A stretch of DNA of 64,000 nt from Arthrobacter sp. M4 (GTDB taxonomy: Bacteria > Actinomycetota > Actinomycetes > Actinomycetales > Micrococcaceae), in the NCBI RefSeq assembly GCF_020251205.1, contig NZ_JAIWYX010000004.1:186001-250000 (forward strand), given 5' to 3'. A program made the translations under genes and the position numbers. The number at the start of each line of letters is the position of its first letter. Within the stretch, counting starts at the first letter, position 1. The notes under the pieces are model-generated. The model had not been told where the DNA came from. It searched no databases and was given only the letters and a program-made list of their open reading frames with translations. This document shows, piece by piece, positions 56,613 through 64,000 of the stretch.

Positions 56613-58064
56613 TCACAAATCAAGTACGGCCCCGCCCGGGTTCTGGATGCACTCAGCCACGAACCGCAGGAACCCGGCTGCTGTCGCTCCATCACAAACG
56701 CGGTGGTCGAACGCAAGCGTCAATTCGGTCACCTTCCGAACTGCTAGCTGCCCATCAACAACCCACGGTTTGTCAATGATTCGGCCGAGGCCCAGGATGG
56801 CAACTTCGGGGTAATTGATAATGGCGGCTGATCCATCAACACCGAATACACCGTAATTGTTCAATGTGAAGGTGCCACTCCCGAGTTCCTCCGGTGTTGC
56901 CTTACCCTCCCGTGCAACGGTAGTCAGCCGGCGAATTTCGGCGTCAAGCCTTCGCGCGTTTAGTTTCTCGGCGTGTCGAATCGACGGAACCACCAGTCCG
57001 CGATCCGTCTGCGCGGCAATGCCAAGGTTGATTCCGTCAAACGCGACAATCTCCTGGGATCCATCGTCCGCCGACTCAATACGCGTATTTAGTTCGGGAT
57101 AACGTCCCAATCCGGCGGTCACAAACCTTGCGATAAAGGAAAGCAGACTCGGGGTGTTATTCGGGTCCTGCTTCTTGAGGCCGGCTCGAAGGTCGATGAG
57201 AGCCGTGGCATCCGCGTCCACCCAGACCGTGGCTTCAGGGATCTCCCTTCTGCTACGGGCCATGGTTGCAGCGATGGCCTTCCGGACGCCTCGAACCGGC
57301 TCACGTGAGGTCACACCAAGGCCTGTGCGCGAATCGAAGGAACCAGGAACTGCAACCATCGCCACAGGCTGAGGAGCTTCACGGACTGCCGGCTCCGGAA
57401 CGGTAGTGTGCGCGATGGCAGCCTCTACATCCCGCCGCATGATGAGACCGCTATCCCCCGTGCCCGCTATGTCCTCCAGCGAAACGCCGTGATCGCGGGC
57501 CATCTTTCGAACCAAGGGCGAAATCACTGCACTGAGCTTGCCAGGAATGCGAGTCCTGGAAACTGGGAAATCGAGCGTTGCCTCCGTCCCCGTTGCACCA
57601 GTCGCTGTGCTTCGCTTTGGGCGCGTTCTCCTGGCCTCTCCCCCTCCTGATGTCCCATAGCCGATGAGTACATTCCCAGAACCTGCACGCTCTTCAGTTC
57701 TATACGTGTCTGCTGCTGCCGCCTCAGAACCTTCAGTCGAGCCGGATTCAGCCGCCTTTTCCCCAACTTCTTCCTTCTCAACCTGCATTTCCTCGGAAGC
57801 ATTTATCGCCGCAGAAACTGTAATAAGCGGCCTGCCGACGTCGATGGTTTCGCCCGGCTGGCCATGCAATTCGGTGACGATCCCCGCATATGGTGTGGGA
57901 ACTTCCACCATGGATTTGGCTGTCTCCACTTCGGCAATGGGCTGGTCGACGTGAACCTCGTCCCCCACGGCAACCAGCCAATTGACCAATTCCGCTTCAG
58001 TTAGTCCCTCGCCCAAGTCCGGCAGCAGGAAAACTTGCGGCTTGCCCTGCGCAATTTCAGTCAT
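56613..58064 (-). CDS. bkdC: Branched-chain 2-oxoacid dehydrogenase E2 (dihydrolipoyl acyltransferase)
   Basis: 483 aa. The lipoyl domain has K50 in EVETAKSMVEV. The E3/E1-binding domain is PLVRKMARDHGVSLEDIAGT with GLIMRRDVEAAI. The catalytic domain ends with FDHRVCDGATAAGFLRF, holding the active His and Asp. Linkers are Ala/Glu/Ser-rich. Start ATG 58064 has GGAGG seven bases upstream, inside the end of the E1 beta gene. It transfers acyl groups from E1 to CoA; with the adjacent E1 genes it degrades branched-chain amino acids or supplies starters for branched fatty acids. E3 must come from elsewhere. Confidence 0.92.
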   Translation of the reverse strand: MTEIAQGKPQVFLLPDLGEGLTEAELVNWLVAVGDEVHVDQPIAEVETAKSMVEVPTPYAGIVTELHGQPGETIDVGRPLITVSAAINASEEMQVEKEEVGEKAAESGSTEGSEAAAADTYRTEERAGSGNVLIGYGTSGGGEARRTRPKRSTATGATGTEATLDFPVSRTRIPGKLSAVISPLVRKMARDHGVSLEDIAGTGDSGLIMRRDVEAAIAHTTVPEPAVREAPQPVAMVAVPGSFDSRTGLGVTSREPVRGVRKAIAATMARSRREIPEATVWVDADATALIDLRAGLKKQDPNNTPSLLSFIARFVTAGLGRYPELNTRIESADDGSQEIVAFDGINLGIAAQTDRGLVVPSIRHAEKLNARRLDAEIRRLTTVAREGKATPEELGSGTFTLNNYGVFGVDGSAAIINYPEVAILGLGRIIDKPWVVDGQLAVRKVTELTLAFDHRVCDGATAAGFLRFVAECIQNPGGAVLDL

Positions 58065-58066
58065 TG

Positions 58067-59194
58067 TCAGTCCTCCCACTGCAGGTCGTCGACGGCGTCG
58101 AGGATGCGGTCGACGCTCGGAAGGTAGTAGTGCTCCAGCTTTGGTGCCGGGTAGGGAATGTCGAATCCGGTCACGCGCCGGACGGGCGCGGCGAGGTAAT
58201 GGAAACAGCGCTCCTGGATTCGCGCCACAATCTCCGAGGATATGGACGCAAAGCCTGGAGCTTCGGCGATCACTACGGCCCGGCCGGTCTTTCGGACGGA
58301 TGCAGTGATCGTTTCGTCATCGAGCGGAACGATGGAGCGAACGTCCACAACCTCCAGCGATCGACCCTCTTCTGCGGCCGCTGCCGCGGCTGCCATCGCC
58401 GTCGGAACGGACGGACCGTAAGTAATCAGCGTCGCGTCCGTCCCGGTGCGTGCGACGACGGCACGCCCTTCGGTGCGCTGCGCATGGGTGCCGCTTCCGC
58501 CGTCGCTTAGTCCATCGTGCTCCCGGCGCAGGGCTTCGAGGTCTACTTGGTCCTTGGACCAGTAAAGCTTCTTGGCCTCCATGAATACGACGGGATCGTC
58601 CGAATCAATGGCCTCCCGCAGCATCCGGTAGGCGTCGCTTACGGTTGCGGGAGTGAACACTTTCAACCCGGGCGTGTGTGCGTAATAGGACTCGGATGAG
58701 TCGCAGTGGTGCTCTACACCGCCGATTCCGCCGGCGTATGGGACGCGAATAACCAGCGGAAGCTTCAGGCGTCCGCGGGTCCGGTTGTGCATTTTGGCCA
58801 CGTGGCTGATGATCTGCTGGAACGCCGGGTAAGCGAAGGCATCGAACTGCATCTCGATGACAGGCCTCATGCCATTCATCGCCATTCCAACTGCCATGCC
58901 AACAATCCCGGATTCAGCGAGTGGCGTATCGAAGCATCGCTGCTCGCCGAATGTGGCCATGAGCCCATCCGTGATGCGGAAAACGCCTCCCAGCTGACCG
59001 ACGTCCTCGCCAAAGACCAATACTGTGGAGTCTGCCTGCATGGCGTCTGCCAATGCAGTGTTCAGCGCCTTTGCCATGGTGACAGGCTGTGGACCTGTTG
59101 CTTCGGCAACCGCAGCAGCCTTAGCTGCAGCTCTGGCTGTTGCCGCACTAACGTTGCCGTTCGCTTCGGAGCTGGTGGTGACTGTGGGGCTCAT
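58067..59194 (-). CDS. bkdB: 2-oxoacid dehydrogenase E1 beta subunit
   Basis: 375 aa. TransketOlase-like PYR half: VLVFGEDVGQLGGVFRITDG, then FDTPLAESGIVGMAVGMAMNGMRPVIEMQF and LPLVIRVPYAGGIGGVEHHCDS. The C-terminal domain is the transketolase-C type (VVDVRSIVPLDDETITASV). It makes the heterotetramer with E1 alpha. The ATG overlaps the E1 alpha stop by 4 bp; its stop is two bases before the E2 start, so the three genes form a coupled operon. Confidence 0.93.
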   Translation of the reverse strand: MSPTVTTSSEANGNVSAATARAAAKAAAVAEATGPQPVTMAKALNTALADAMQADSTVLVFGEDVGQLGGVFRITDGLMATFGEQRCFDTPLAESGIVGMAVGMAMNGMRPVIEMQFDAFAYPAFQQIISHVAKMHNRTRGRLKLPLVIRVPYAGGIGGVEHHCDSSESYYAHTPGLKVFTPATVSDAYRMLREAIDSDDPVVFMEAKKLYWSKDQVDLEALRREHDGLSDGGSGTHAQRTEGRAVVARTGTDATLITYGPSVPTAMAAAAAAAEEGRSLEVVDVRSIVPLDDETITASVRKTGRAVVIAEAPGFASISSEIVARIQERCFHYLAAPVRRVTGFDIPYPAPKLEHYYLPSVDRILDAVDDLQWED

Positions 59195-60417
59195 CGTGCA
59201 GTCTCCTCACGTGTAGTTGCTTCGCGTGACAACTCGTCGGCCAACAGGGCGGACTGTTCCCTTAACTGGGGTGTTGGTTCGCTGAACACGTTGCGGAAGA
59301 GTTCCTGGGGATCAACCGGGACGTCCTCGCCCAGGCCCTCGCGCAGCTGTTTGGCCACGGCTTCGGCGTGCTCTGCAATCCTTGCTTCCGCCTCTGCATC
59401 CAGAAGACCTCGGCCTTGGAGATAGGTCTTCAAACGGCTAATGGGATCCTTGGCCATCCATTCGGCCACTTCACTCTCCGCGCGGTAACGGGTGGCGTCG
59501 TCGGCATTTGTGTGCGCCTGCATGCGATAGGTATTCGCCTCGACGAGCAGAGGTCCTGAGCCTTCCCGGGCCAGCTTGACGGCGCGATCCAAAACGGCCA
59601 GCAGGGCTACGAGGTCGTTGCCGTCCACTCGTTCCCCGGCCATTCCATAACCAACGGCCTTGTGCGCAAGGGATGGCGCCACGGTTTGGTGGCTGAGCGG
59701 CACCGAGATGGCGTACTTGTTGTTCTGGATGAAGAAAATGACAGGCAGGTGGAAGACGGCGGCAAAGTTTAGCGCCTCGTGAAAATCGCCTTCACTCGTG
59801 GCGCCGTCACCGCACATAGCCAGGACAACTGTCTTTTCCCCGCGGAGCTTGGCGGCGTGGGCAACTCCCACGGCGTGCAATAACTGCGTTGTGAGCGGCG
59901 TGCACTGGATACCAACATTGTGTTCAAGCGGGTCGTAGCCACCGTGCCAGTCGCCCCTGAAAATCGTCATCGCTTCCACGGGGTCCACCCCGCGTGCCAT
60001 AACGGCGACGGCGTCGCGGTAGGTCGGGAACAGCCAATCGCCTTCGGAGAGGCACAGTGCAGCGGCTACCTGGCAGGCTTCCTGCCCGTGGCTGGAGGGA
60101 TAGACGGCCATACGGCCTTGGCGAACCAAGGCGGAGTTTTGGTCGTTCACACGCCGGCCCACCACCAACTGCTCAAAGGCAGCAACCAACTCTGCGTCAC
60201 CGGGTAGCGGGTACTCGTGACCCGCCTCAGTGCCTTGCTCCTCCCGTGCTTTGAGCTGCCCCTCTGGGTCCACCATCTGAATCTGGCGGTGTGCCGGCAG
60301 CATGTAGGCCTCAAGGCTTATACCGAACTTGCGCCGAACCTCTGCCTCCTGGGCATCGGCCTGAACGGCGTTGAGGTCCGTATTTTCGGCTGCTGTGTGG
60401 TCTGCGGAGATCGTCAT
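59191..60417 (-). CDS. bkdA: 2-oxoacid dehydrogenase E1 alpha subunit
   Basis: 408 aa. The ThDP-binding motif reads MCGDGATSEGDFHEALNFA and ends in IQNNKYAIS. SSHGQEACQVAAALCL and HTNADDATRYR are typical of branched-chain rather than pyruvate E1 alpha. ATG 60417 has AAGGGA upstream; the frame open to 60498 has no site. It decarboxylates the 2-oxoacid and passes the acyl group to lipoyl-E2. Divergent from an Lrp-type regulator. Confidence 0.92.
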   Translation of the reverse strand: MTISADHTAAENTDLNAVQADAQEAEVRRKFGISLEAYMLPAHRQIQMVDPEGQLKAREEQGTEAGHEYPLPGDAELVAAFEQLVVGRRVNDQNSALVRQGRMAVYPSSHGQEACQVAAALCLSEGDWLFPTYRDAVAVMARGVDPVEAMTIFRGDWHGGYDPLEHNVGIQCTPLTTQLLHAVGVAHAAKLRGEKTVVLAMCGDGATSEGDFHEALNFAAVFHLPVIFFIQNNKYAISVPLSHQTVAPSLAHKAVGYGMAGERVDGNDLVALLAVLDRAVKLAREGSGPLLVEANTYRMQAHTNADDATRYRAESEVAEWMAKDPISRLKTYLQGRGLLDAEAEARIAEHAEAVAKQLREGLGEDVPVDPQELFRNVFSEPTPQLREQSALLADELSREATTREETAR

Positions 60418-60621
60418 TGGTCCGTCCCTTCTGTAGCCACTATTCGCCTTCAGTATGGTCCTGAACCAAGTTTCGTATCCACAGTTGGCAGGAATCATGG
60501 AGATCCTGCCTGAAAGAGCCTAATCTGAAAGACAAAACGCATTTGTGACGGCCCTTACAGCGGTCGGCATAGACGATTTGAAAGTGGTTGTAACCTCGCT
60601 CGGGAAGGAAGATGCGAAACT

Positions 60622-61086
60622 GTGGCGGAATCTGAGATGGAGCCGACTGCTGTTCCCTTGGATGACGTGGACCGCAACATCATTGCGGAGCTGACGCGCG
60701 ACGGGCGGATGTCCGTGACGCAGGTTGCCGAAAACGTCCATATCAGCCGCGCCCACGCCTACACGAGGATCTCGAGGCTCACTGGCGAGGGCGTCCTGAC
60801 AAAGTTCACGGCTATTGTGGATCCGATCAAAGCAGGTTTGCGGTCTTCCGCGTACGTGACCCTTAAGGTCCAGCAACACTCGTGGCGGGAGCTCCGCGAA
60901 CAGCTGCGGGCTATCCCCGAAGTCCACCACATCGCACTTGTGGGCGGCGACTTCGACGTGATTCTTCTAGTCCGGGCCGTAGACAACATTCACCTCAGGA
61001 AGGTGATCTTCGATCAACTTCAATCAATGCCAGGCGTCGTGGATACGCAAACGTTCCTGGTGTTTGAAGACTTGGATACTCGCTAA
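60622..61086 (+). CDS. Lrp/AsnC-family regulator, probable bkd regulator
   Basis: 154 aa. N-terminal helix-turn-helix (VDRNIIAELTRDGRMSVTQVA then HISRAHAYTRISRL) and a RAM ligand domain (YVTLKVQQHSWRELREQLRA, ALVGGDFDVILLVRAVD). The GTG start at 60622 or ATG at 60637 are both possible. Placement 204 bp from the divergent E1 alpha gene, and the known BkdR/Lrp control of such operons by branched-chain amino acids, suggest it regulates it. Confidence 0.9.
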   Translation: MAESEMEPTAVPLDDVDRNIIAELTRDGRMSVTQVAENVHISRAHAYTRISRLTGEGVLTKFTAIVDPIKAGLRSSAYVTLKVQQHSWRELREQLRAIPEVHHIALVGGDFDVILLVRAVDNIHLRKVIFDQLQSMPGVVDTQTFLVFEDLDTR

Positions 61087-62365
61087 TCCGCATTAATCCG
61101 ACATCTCAACGTAAATTTCTGACGACGAGGAAATAACTCGACGTTTACGCCAAGGAAATGATCACCTGCCTACGATCGAGGCATGGGAACGAAACAGCAG
61201 CAGGCATTTTGCGATACATGCCGTGCAACGACCAACCACATTACGTCCTATGGGCATTCGGCCATAGGAGTACTCGTTGCCAGCGTCCGGTGCTCCGAGC
61301 ATTCAGACCGCACGAAGTGAATCCAATTAGTCGGCGCAGTCGGTGACGACATCGCAACAATGAAGGAGCCAACTTCCCGCGACGAACTGGCCCCGAAAAC
61401 GGGACTGAGAATTCAGATCAAACTTTCTGGGAGCAGCTCTTTGCGGAACGGCCTCATACACCTTGACGCGGAAACTGGCGCTAACTCACGAAACGCACGA
61501 CTCCGTCAAGACGGGAGCTAAGATTTCACTCCCCGATGCGATGATGAAAATCGCCTTGCGGCATGTGCACCTGACCGACGCATCAAAGCGACAACCACGG
61601 AACGTCACACCCTGTCTCGGGACTCATAGCCCTGAGATCATGCCAAAGCCCGTAATCGCGTTCATTTAGTTGGATTTCGTGGCCGCAGCCCGCGGCGTCG
61701 ACTCTGGCCCTGGCCCTCGAAGATGAGTGGATTTAACGCCCCATAACAGTCATTAGAAGCGACTTCGTCATTGGCTGGTTTCATACGAGACTGCCATTGG
61801 TTGCGGCGTTCTGTCAGCGGTCACGACAATATGGGCGTAGTCAGCCTCTATCTTCAGGTGTAACGCCCCGCACAAATTCATACAGCCACCCTTGGCCCTA
61901 GGTACATGACCACTAAACTTCAGCAAAGTCGTAACACGATTTGCTGCCAGCCGTAGACTGATGTCTACCTCCACTCGGAGATGCTGGCACACGATTATCT
62001 GTTCAACGAAAAAAGGCCCTGAGAACGCGGTGGATCGAAGAATCTTGGTGCGCTATTAGCGATTTCAGGACGATCTTCGACATGTACGTCACGGCCATAC
62101 AGTTCCTGAGAGGCTATCGAAGACGTACCGCCCGACCTGATGGTGTTAGTAGTTTTGGCGTGACTGAAGTCGCCTTGAAAAGCGGTTCTTCTACTAACTT
62201 AGACGTGCCCCACGTTCCGCGGAAGCCTATCTATCCGAGTCGGATGACTACGCTCCGTAACACAATTCTTGCCCGGTAGAATGTACTTGACGGGTCCGGT
62301 AATAAGAGCCGAGCATGACCGGCGTCAAGACTGCCGTTACAGAAATCGACATAAGGGGAACCGGT
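61087..62365. other. Long gap without a convincing gene
   Basis: About 1.28 kb of lower GC than its surroundings. Open frames are short (up to 74 aa on the minus strand at 61768-61992) and none resembles a known family. It contains one copy of the 48-bp palindromic element. It may be a decayed segment at the left edge of the polysaccharide locus, or hold the promoter and leader of the Wzz/kinase gene. Confidence 0.5.
61388..61434. repeat. Nested palindromic element, copy 2
   Basis: Aligns over its whole length with the reverse complement of 33803-33851; GGACTGAGAATTCAG is identical and the right end GGGAGCA is kept, while the arms have drifted. Confidence 0.6.
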
Positions 62366-63844
62366 TTGGATTTACGCGACTATTTGCGGGTCTTGCGTCG
62401 CAATTGGCTGGTGATCGTCGCTGCAGCCTTGACGGGCACGCTACTCGGCGGAGCTGCGACGTTACTCACGCGACCGACATATACAGCTGAGACGCAGCTG
62501 TTCGTTGCAATTCAAAACTCGGGTTCTGTTCTCGAACTTCAGCAGGGCAATACTTTTAGTCAGGCAAGAGTTCAGTCCTACGTTAAGACAGTCGGCTCAC
62601 CCGCCGTACTACAGCCGGTCATAGACTCTCTGGGCTTATCGACCACAGCCGACGAGCTTGCCCAACGAGTTAAGGCTAGCTCGGACATGAATACAGTGCT
62701 CATCAATATCGCCGTCTCGGACGGGTCACCCGTACAAGCCGCAGCCATAGCCCAAGGAGTAGCGGACAGCCTCGTCAAGGCCGTTGACTCACTTGAAAGA
62801 CCTAAAAATGGCGGATCTTCACCTGTTGGTCTATCGATCATTAAGCCAGCAAAAGCGCCGACGCAGCCTTCAGCGCCTAACACGAGGCTGAACTTGATCG
62901 CAGGTTTCGTTATTGGGCTCATTCTGGGAATCGGAGCTTCAGTGTTGCGGACCACGCTAGATAGTCGCATCAGGGGTGAGGCCGACCTGCGCCACGTGAC
63001 CAAAGCACCCCTACTCGGGGGGATTGCGTTTGATGGTGAAGTAACAAAGAAGCCCTTGCTTACTCAGTCGGCGCCCCAAAGTCCGCGAGCCGAAGCATTC
63101 CGGCAACTGCGAACCAACCTTCAGTTCGCGAATGTTTCAGGTCGAGCGAAAAGCGTCCTTGTGACCTCTTCTTTGCCTGGTGAAGGTAAAAGTACTACGG
63201 CGACCAATCTGGCTATTGCCCTAGCCCAGGCCGGACAGACCGTTTGCCTCGTGGACGCCGACCTTCGACGCCCGAAGATCAACGAGTATTTAGGCTTAGA
63301 TCGCAATGCGGGTCTAACTACCGCTCTCCTAGGGATCGCTGATGCTGGCGAGCTGTTACAGCAGTGGGGTGAAGACAATCTGTTCGTTCTTACGTCAGGG
63401 CAAGTTCCGCCAAATCCAAGCGAACTACTCGGTTCCACTGAGATGGAACAGCTCATCACTCAGTTGGAGCTGTCGTTTGACACTGTAATCGTTGACGCTC
63501 CCCCATTGTTGCCTGTGACCGACGCTGCAGTGCTGTCTCAGCATGTCGGAGGTGTTCTGGTCGTCGTTGGCTCACACAAAATTCGCCAACAAGACCTTGC
63601 CAAGGCTCTTGGCTCGCTTGAAATGGTGGATTCAACAGTTCTTGGCATCGTACTTAATCGGCTGCCCGTCAAGGGTCCCGATGCTTACTCCTACACCTAC
63701 TACAGTAATGACGCGCAGGTGGAACAGCGCAACGAGGAGGGTCCAGGCAAGCGCAAAGGACGGTCGAACCGTTCACCCCGTCGGCTCGAGGATTTGCCAT
63801 CACAAGAGCGTCCGGCACGCATATTCCCGGCCGGACGGCGCTAG
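62366..63844 (+). CDS. Polysaccharide chain-length protein / BY-type tyrosine kinase (Wzz-Wzc like)
   Basis: 492 aa. Wzz domain with two membrane segments (WLVIVAAALTGTLLGGAATLL near residue 15 and NLIAGFVIGLILGIGASVL near 178). The kinase has Walker A SSLPGEGKSTTATNLA, Walker A' CLVDADLRRP and Walker B VIVDAPPLLPVTDA. A Tyr cluster (AYSYTYYSNDA) in the tail is the likely autophosphorylation site, followed by a basic end. TTG 62366 has AAGGGGA six bases upstream and matches where the Wzz domain begins; ATG 62315 is the alternative. It controls export and length of a surface polysaccharide together with the Wzy-like proteins. Confidence 0.9.
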   Translation: MDLRDYLRVLRRNWLVIVAAALTGTLLGGAATLLTRPTYTAETQLFVAIQNSGSVLELQQGNTFSQARVQSYVKTVGSPAVLQPVIDSLGLSTTADELAQRVKASSDMNTVLINIAVSDGSPVQAAAIAQGVADSLVKAVDSLERPKNGGSSPVGLSIIKPAKAPTQPSAPNTRLNLIAGFVIGLILGIGASVLRTTLDSRIRGEADLRHVTKAPLLGGIAFDGEVTKKPLLTQSAPQSPRAEAFRQLRTNLQFANVSGRAKSVLVTSSLPGEGKSTTATNLAIALAQAGQTVCLVDADLRRPKINEYLGLDRNAGLTTALLGIADAGELLQQWGEDNLFVLTSGQVPPNPSELLGSTEMEQLITQLELSFDTVIVDAPPLLPVTDAAVLSQHVGGVLVVVGSHKIRQQDLAKALGSLEMVDSTVLGIVLNRLPVKGPDAYSYTYYSNDAQVEQRNEEGPGKRKGRSNRSPRRLEDLPSQERPARIFPAGRR

Positions 63845-63906
63845 CAATCATCAGGGTCCAGATGCACTGATTTCCATGTCGAACTAGCGCGTCATTCAGG
63901 AGAATT

Positions 63907-64000
63907 GTGCCAAACATGAGGCAGTCCACCGTCGGCAAGATCTTTGCGATGCACTATCTGCGGGTTCCGTTCCGACAACGTGTACTGAATAAAGTCGTCT
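63907..64000 (+). CDS. Start of a gene cut by the right edge
   Basis: GGAG lies four bases before GTG 63907; the frame is open to the end of the window (31 codons, KIFAMHYLRVPFRQRVLNKVV near the end). Too short to identify. It follows the Wzz/kinase gene on the same strand and may belong to the polysaccharide locus. Confidence 0.5.
   Translation, partial: MPNMRQSTVGKIFAMHYLRVPFRQRVLNKVV

Noticed and set aside
61768..61992. 74-aa minus-strand frame in the long gap
   Set aside because: No ribosome site, family or partner gene; too short to claim, although it is the best frame there.

Overview
The window looks like chromosomal DNA of a high-GC Gram-positive actinobacterium of the Micrococcaceae, most like Arthrobacter or Paenarthrobacter. 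The grounds are GC-rich coding, frequent GTG and TTG starts with GGAGG-type ribosome sites, Tat-dependent secreted enzymes, DUF2510 and DUF2599 proteins, actinobacterial MenC and MenD, and Ser/Thr kinases. The genus is an inference from protein style; no marker gene is present. I saw no rRNA, tRNA or CRISPR array.

Left part (1-31 kb), mostly catabolic and housekeeping genes. menD (cut by the left edge) and menC flank a PhoX-type phosphatase. A DUF2510 membrane protein follows. Next is a sugar unit: a LacI repressor, a GH32 fructosidase and a three-gene ABC importer. Matching 16-20 bp palindromes lie at the repressor's own promoter and at the importer promoter, so the regulator-target link can be read from the DNA. 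Then come a PAP2 phosphatase, an MFS exporter, a Tat lipoprotein deacetylase, secreted small proteins, a ParA/MinD-like ATPase, a P-loop kinase, a DeoR-controlled aldolase plus sugar-acid transporter operon, an MBL hydrolase, a GH26 glycosidase and two paralogous Ser/Thr kinases.

Middle (31-42 kb): a RibD-like reductase, PPK2, small secreted and membrane proteins (including a 46-aa one), a PhoA alkaline phosphatase with a downstream lipoprotein, a decayed glycosyltransferase, then a histidine kinase and response regulator placed tail to tail. A complete IS1380-type element lies 46 bp upstream of the response-regulator start.

Right part (42-64 kb), the cell-surface region. Three very large secreted proteins all end in exactly three copies of a roughly 110-123 aa module starting with FLDTR. 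One of them carries a cutinase-like esterase head. Around them are two O-antigen-ligase/polymerase-like membrane proteins, a SASA-type acetylesterase translationally coupled to one of them, and a Wzz/BY-kinase at the right end. A 586-bp near-identical piece of the response-regulator gene recurs at 53.4-54.0 kb, so direct repeats bracket this island. A branched-chain 2-oxoacid dehydrogenase operon (E1 alpha, E1 beta, E2) with a divergent Lrp regulator sits inside the region.

Two themes cut across the window. First, in-frame tandem-repeat expansions occur inside otherwise ordinary proteins (MenD, the DUF2510 protein, GH32, the FLDTR proteins). Second, there are several small dispersed intergenic repeat families, each seen here in two copies.
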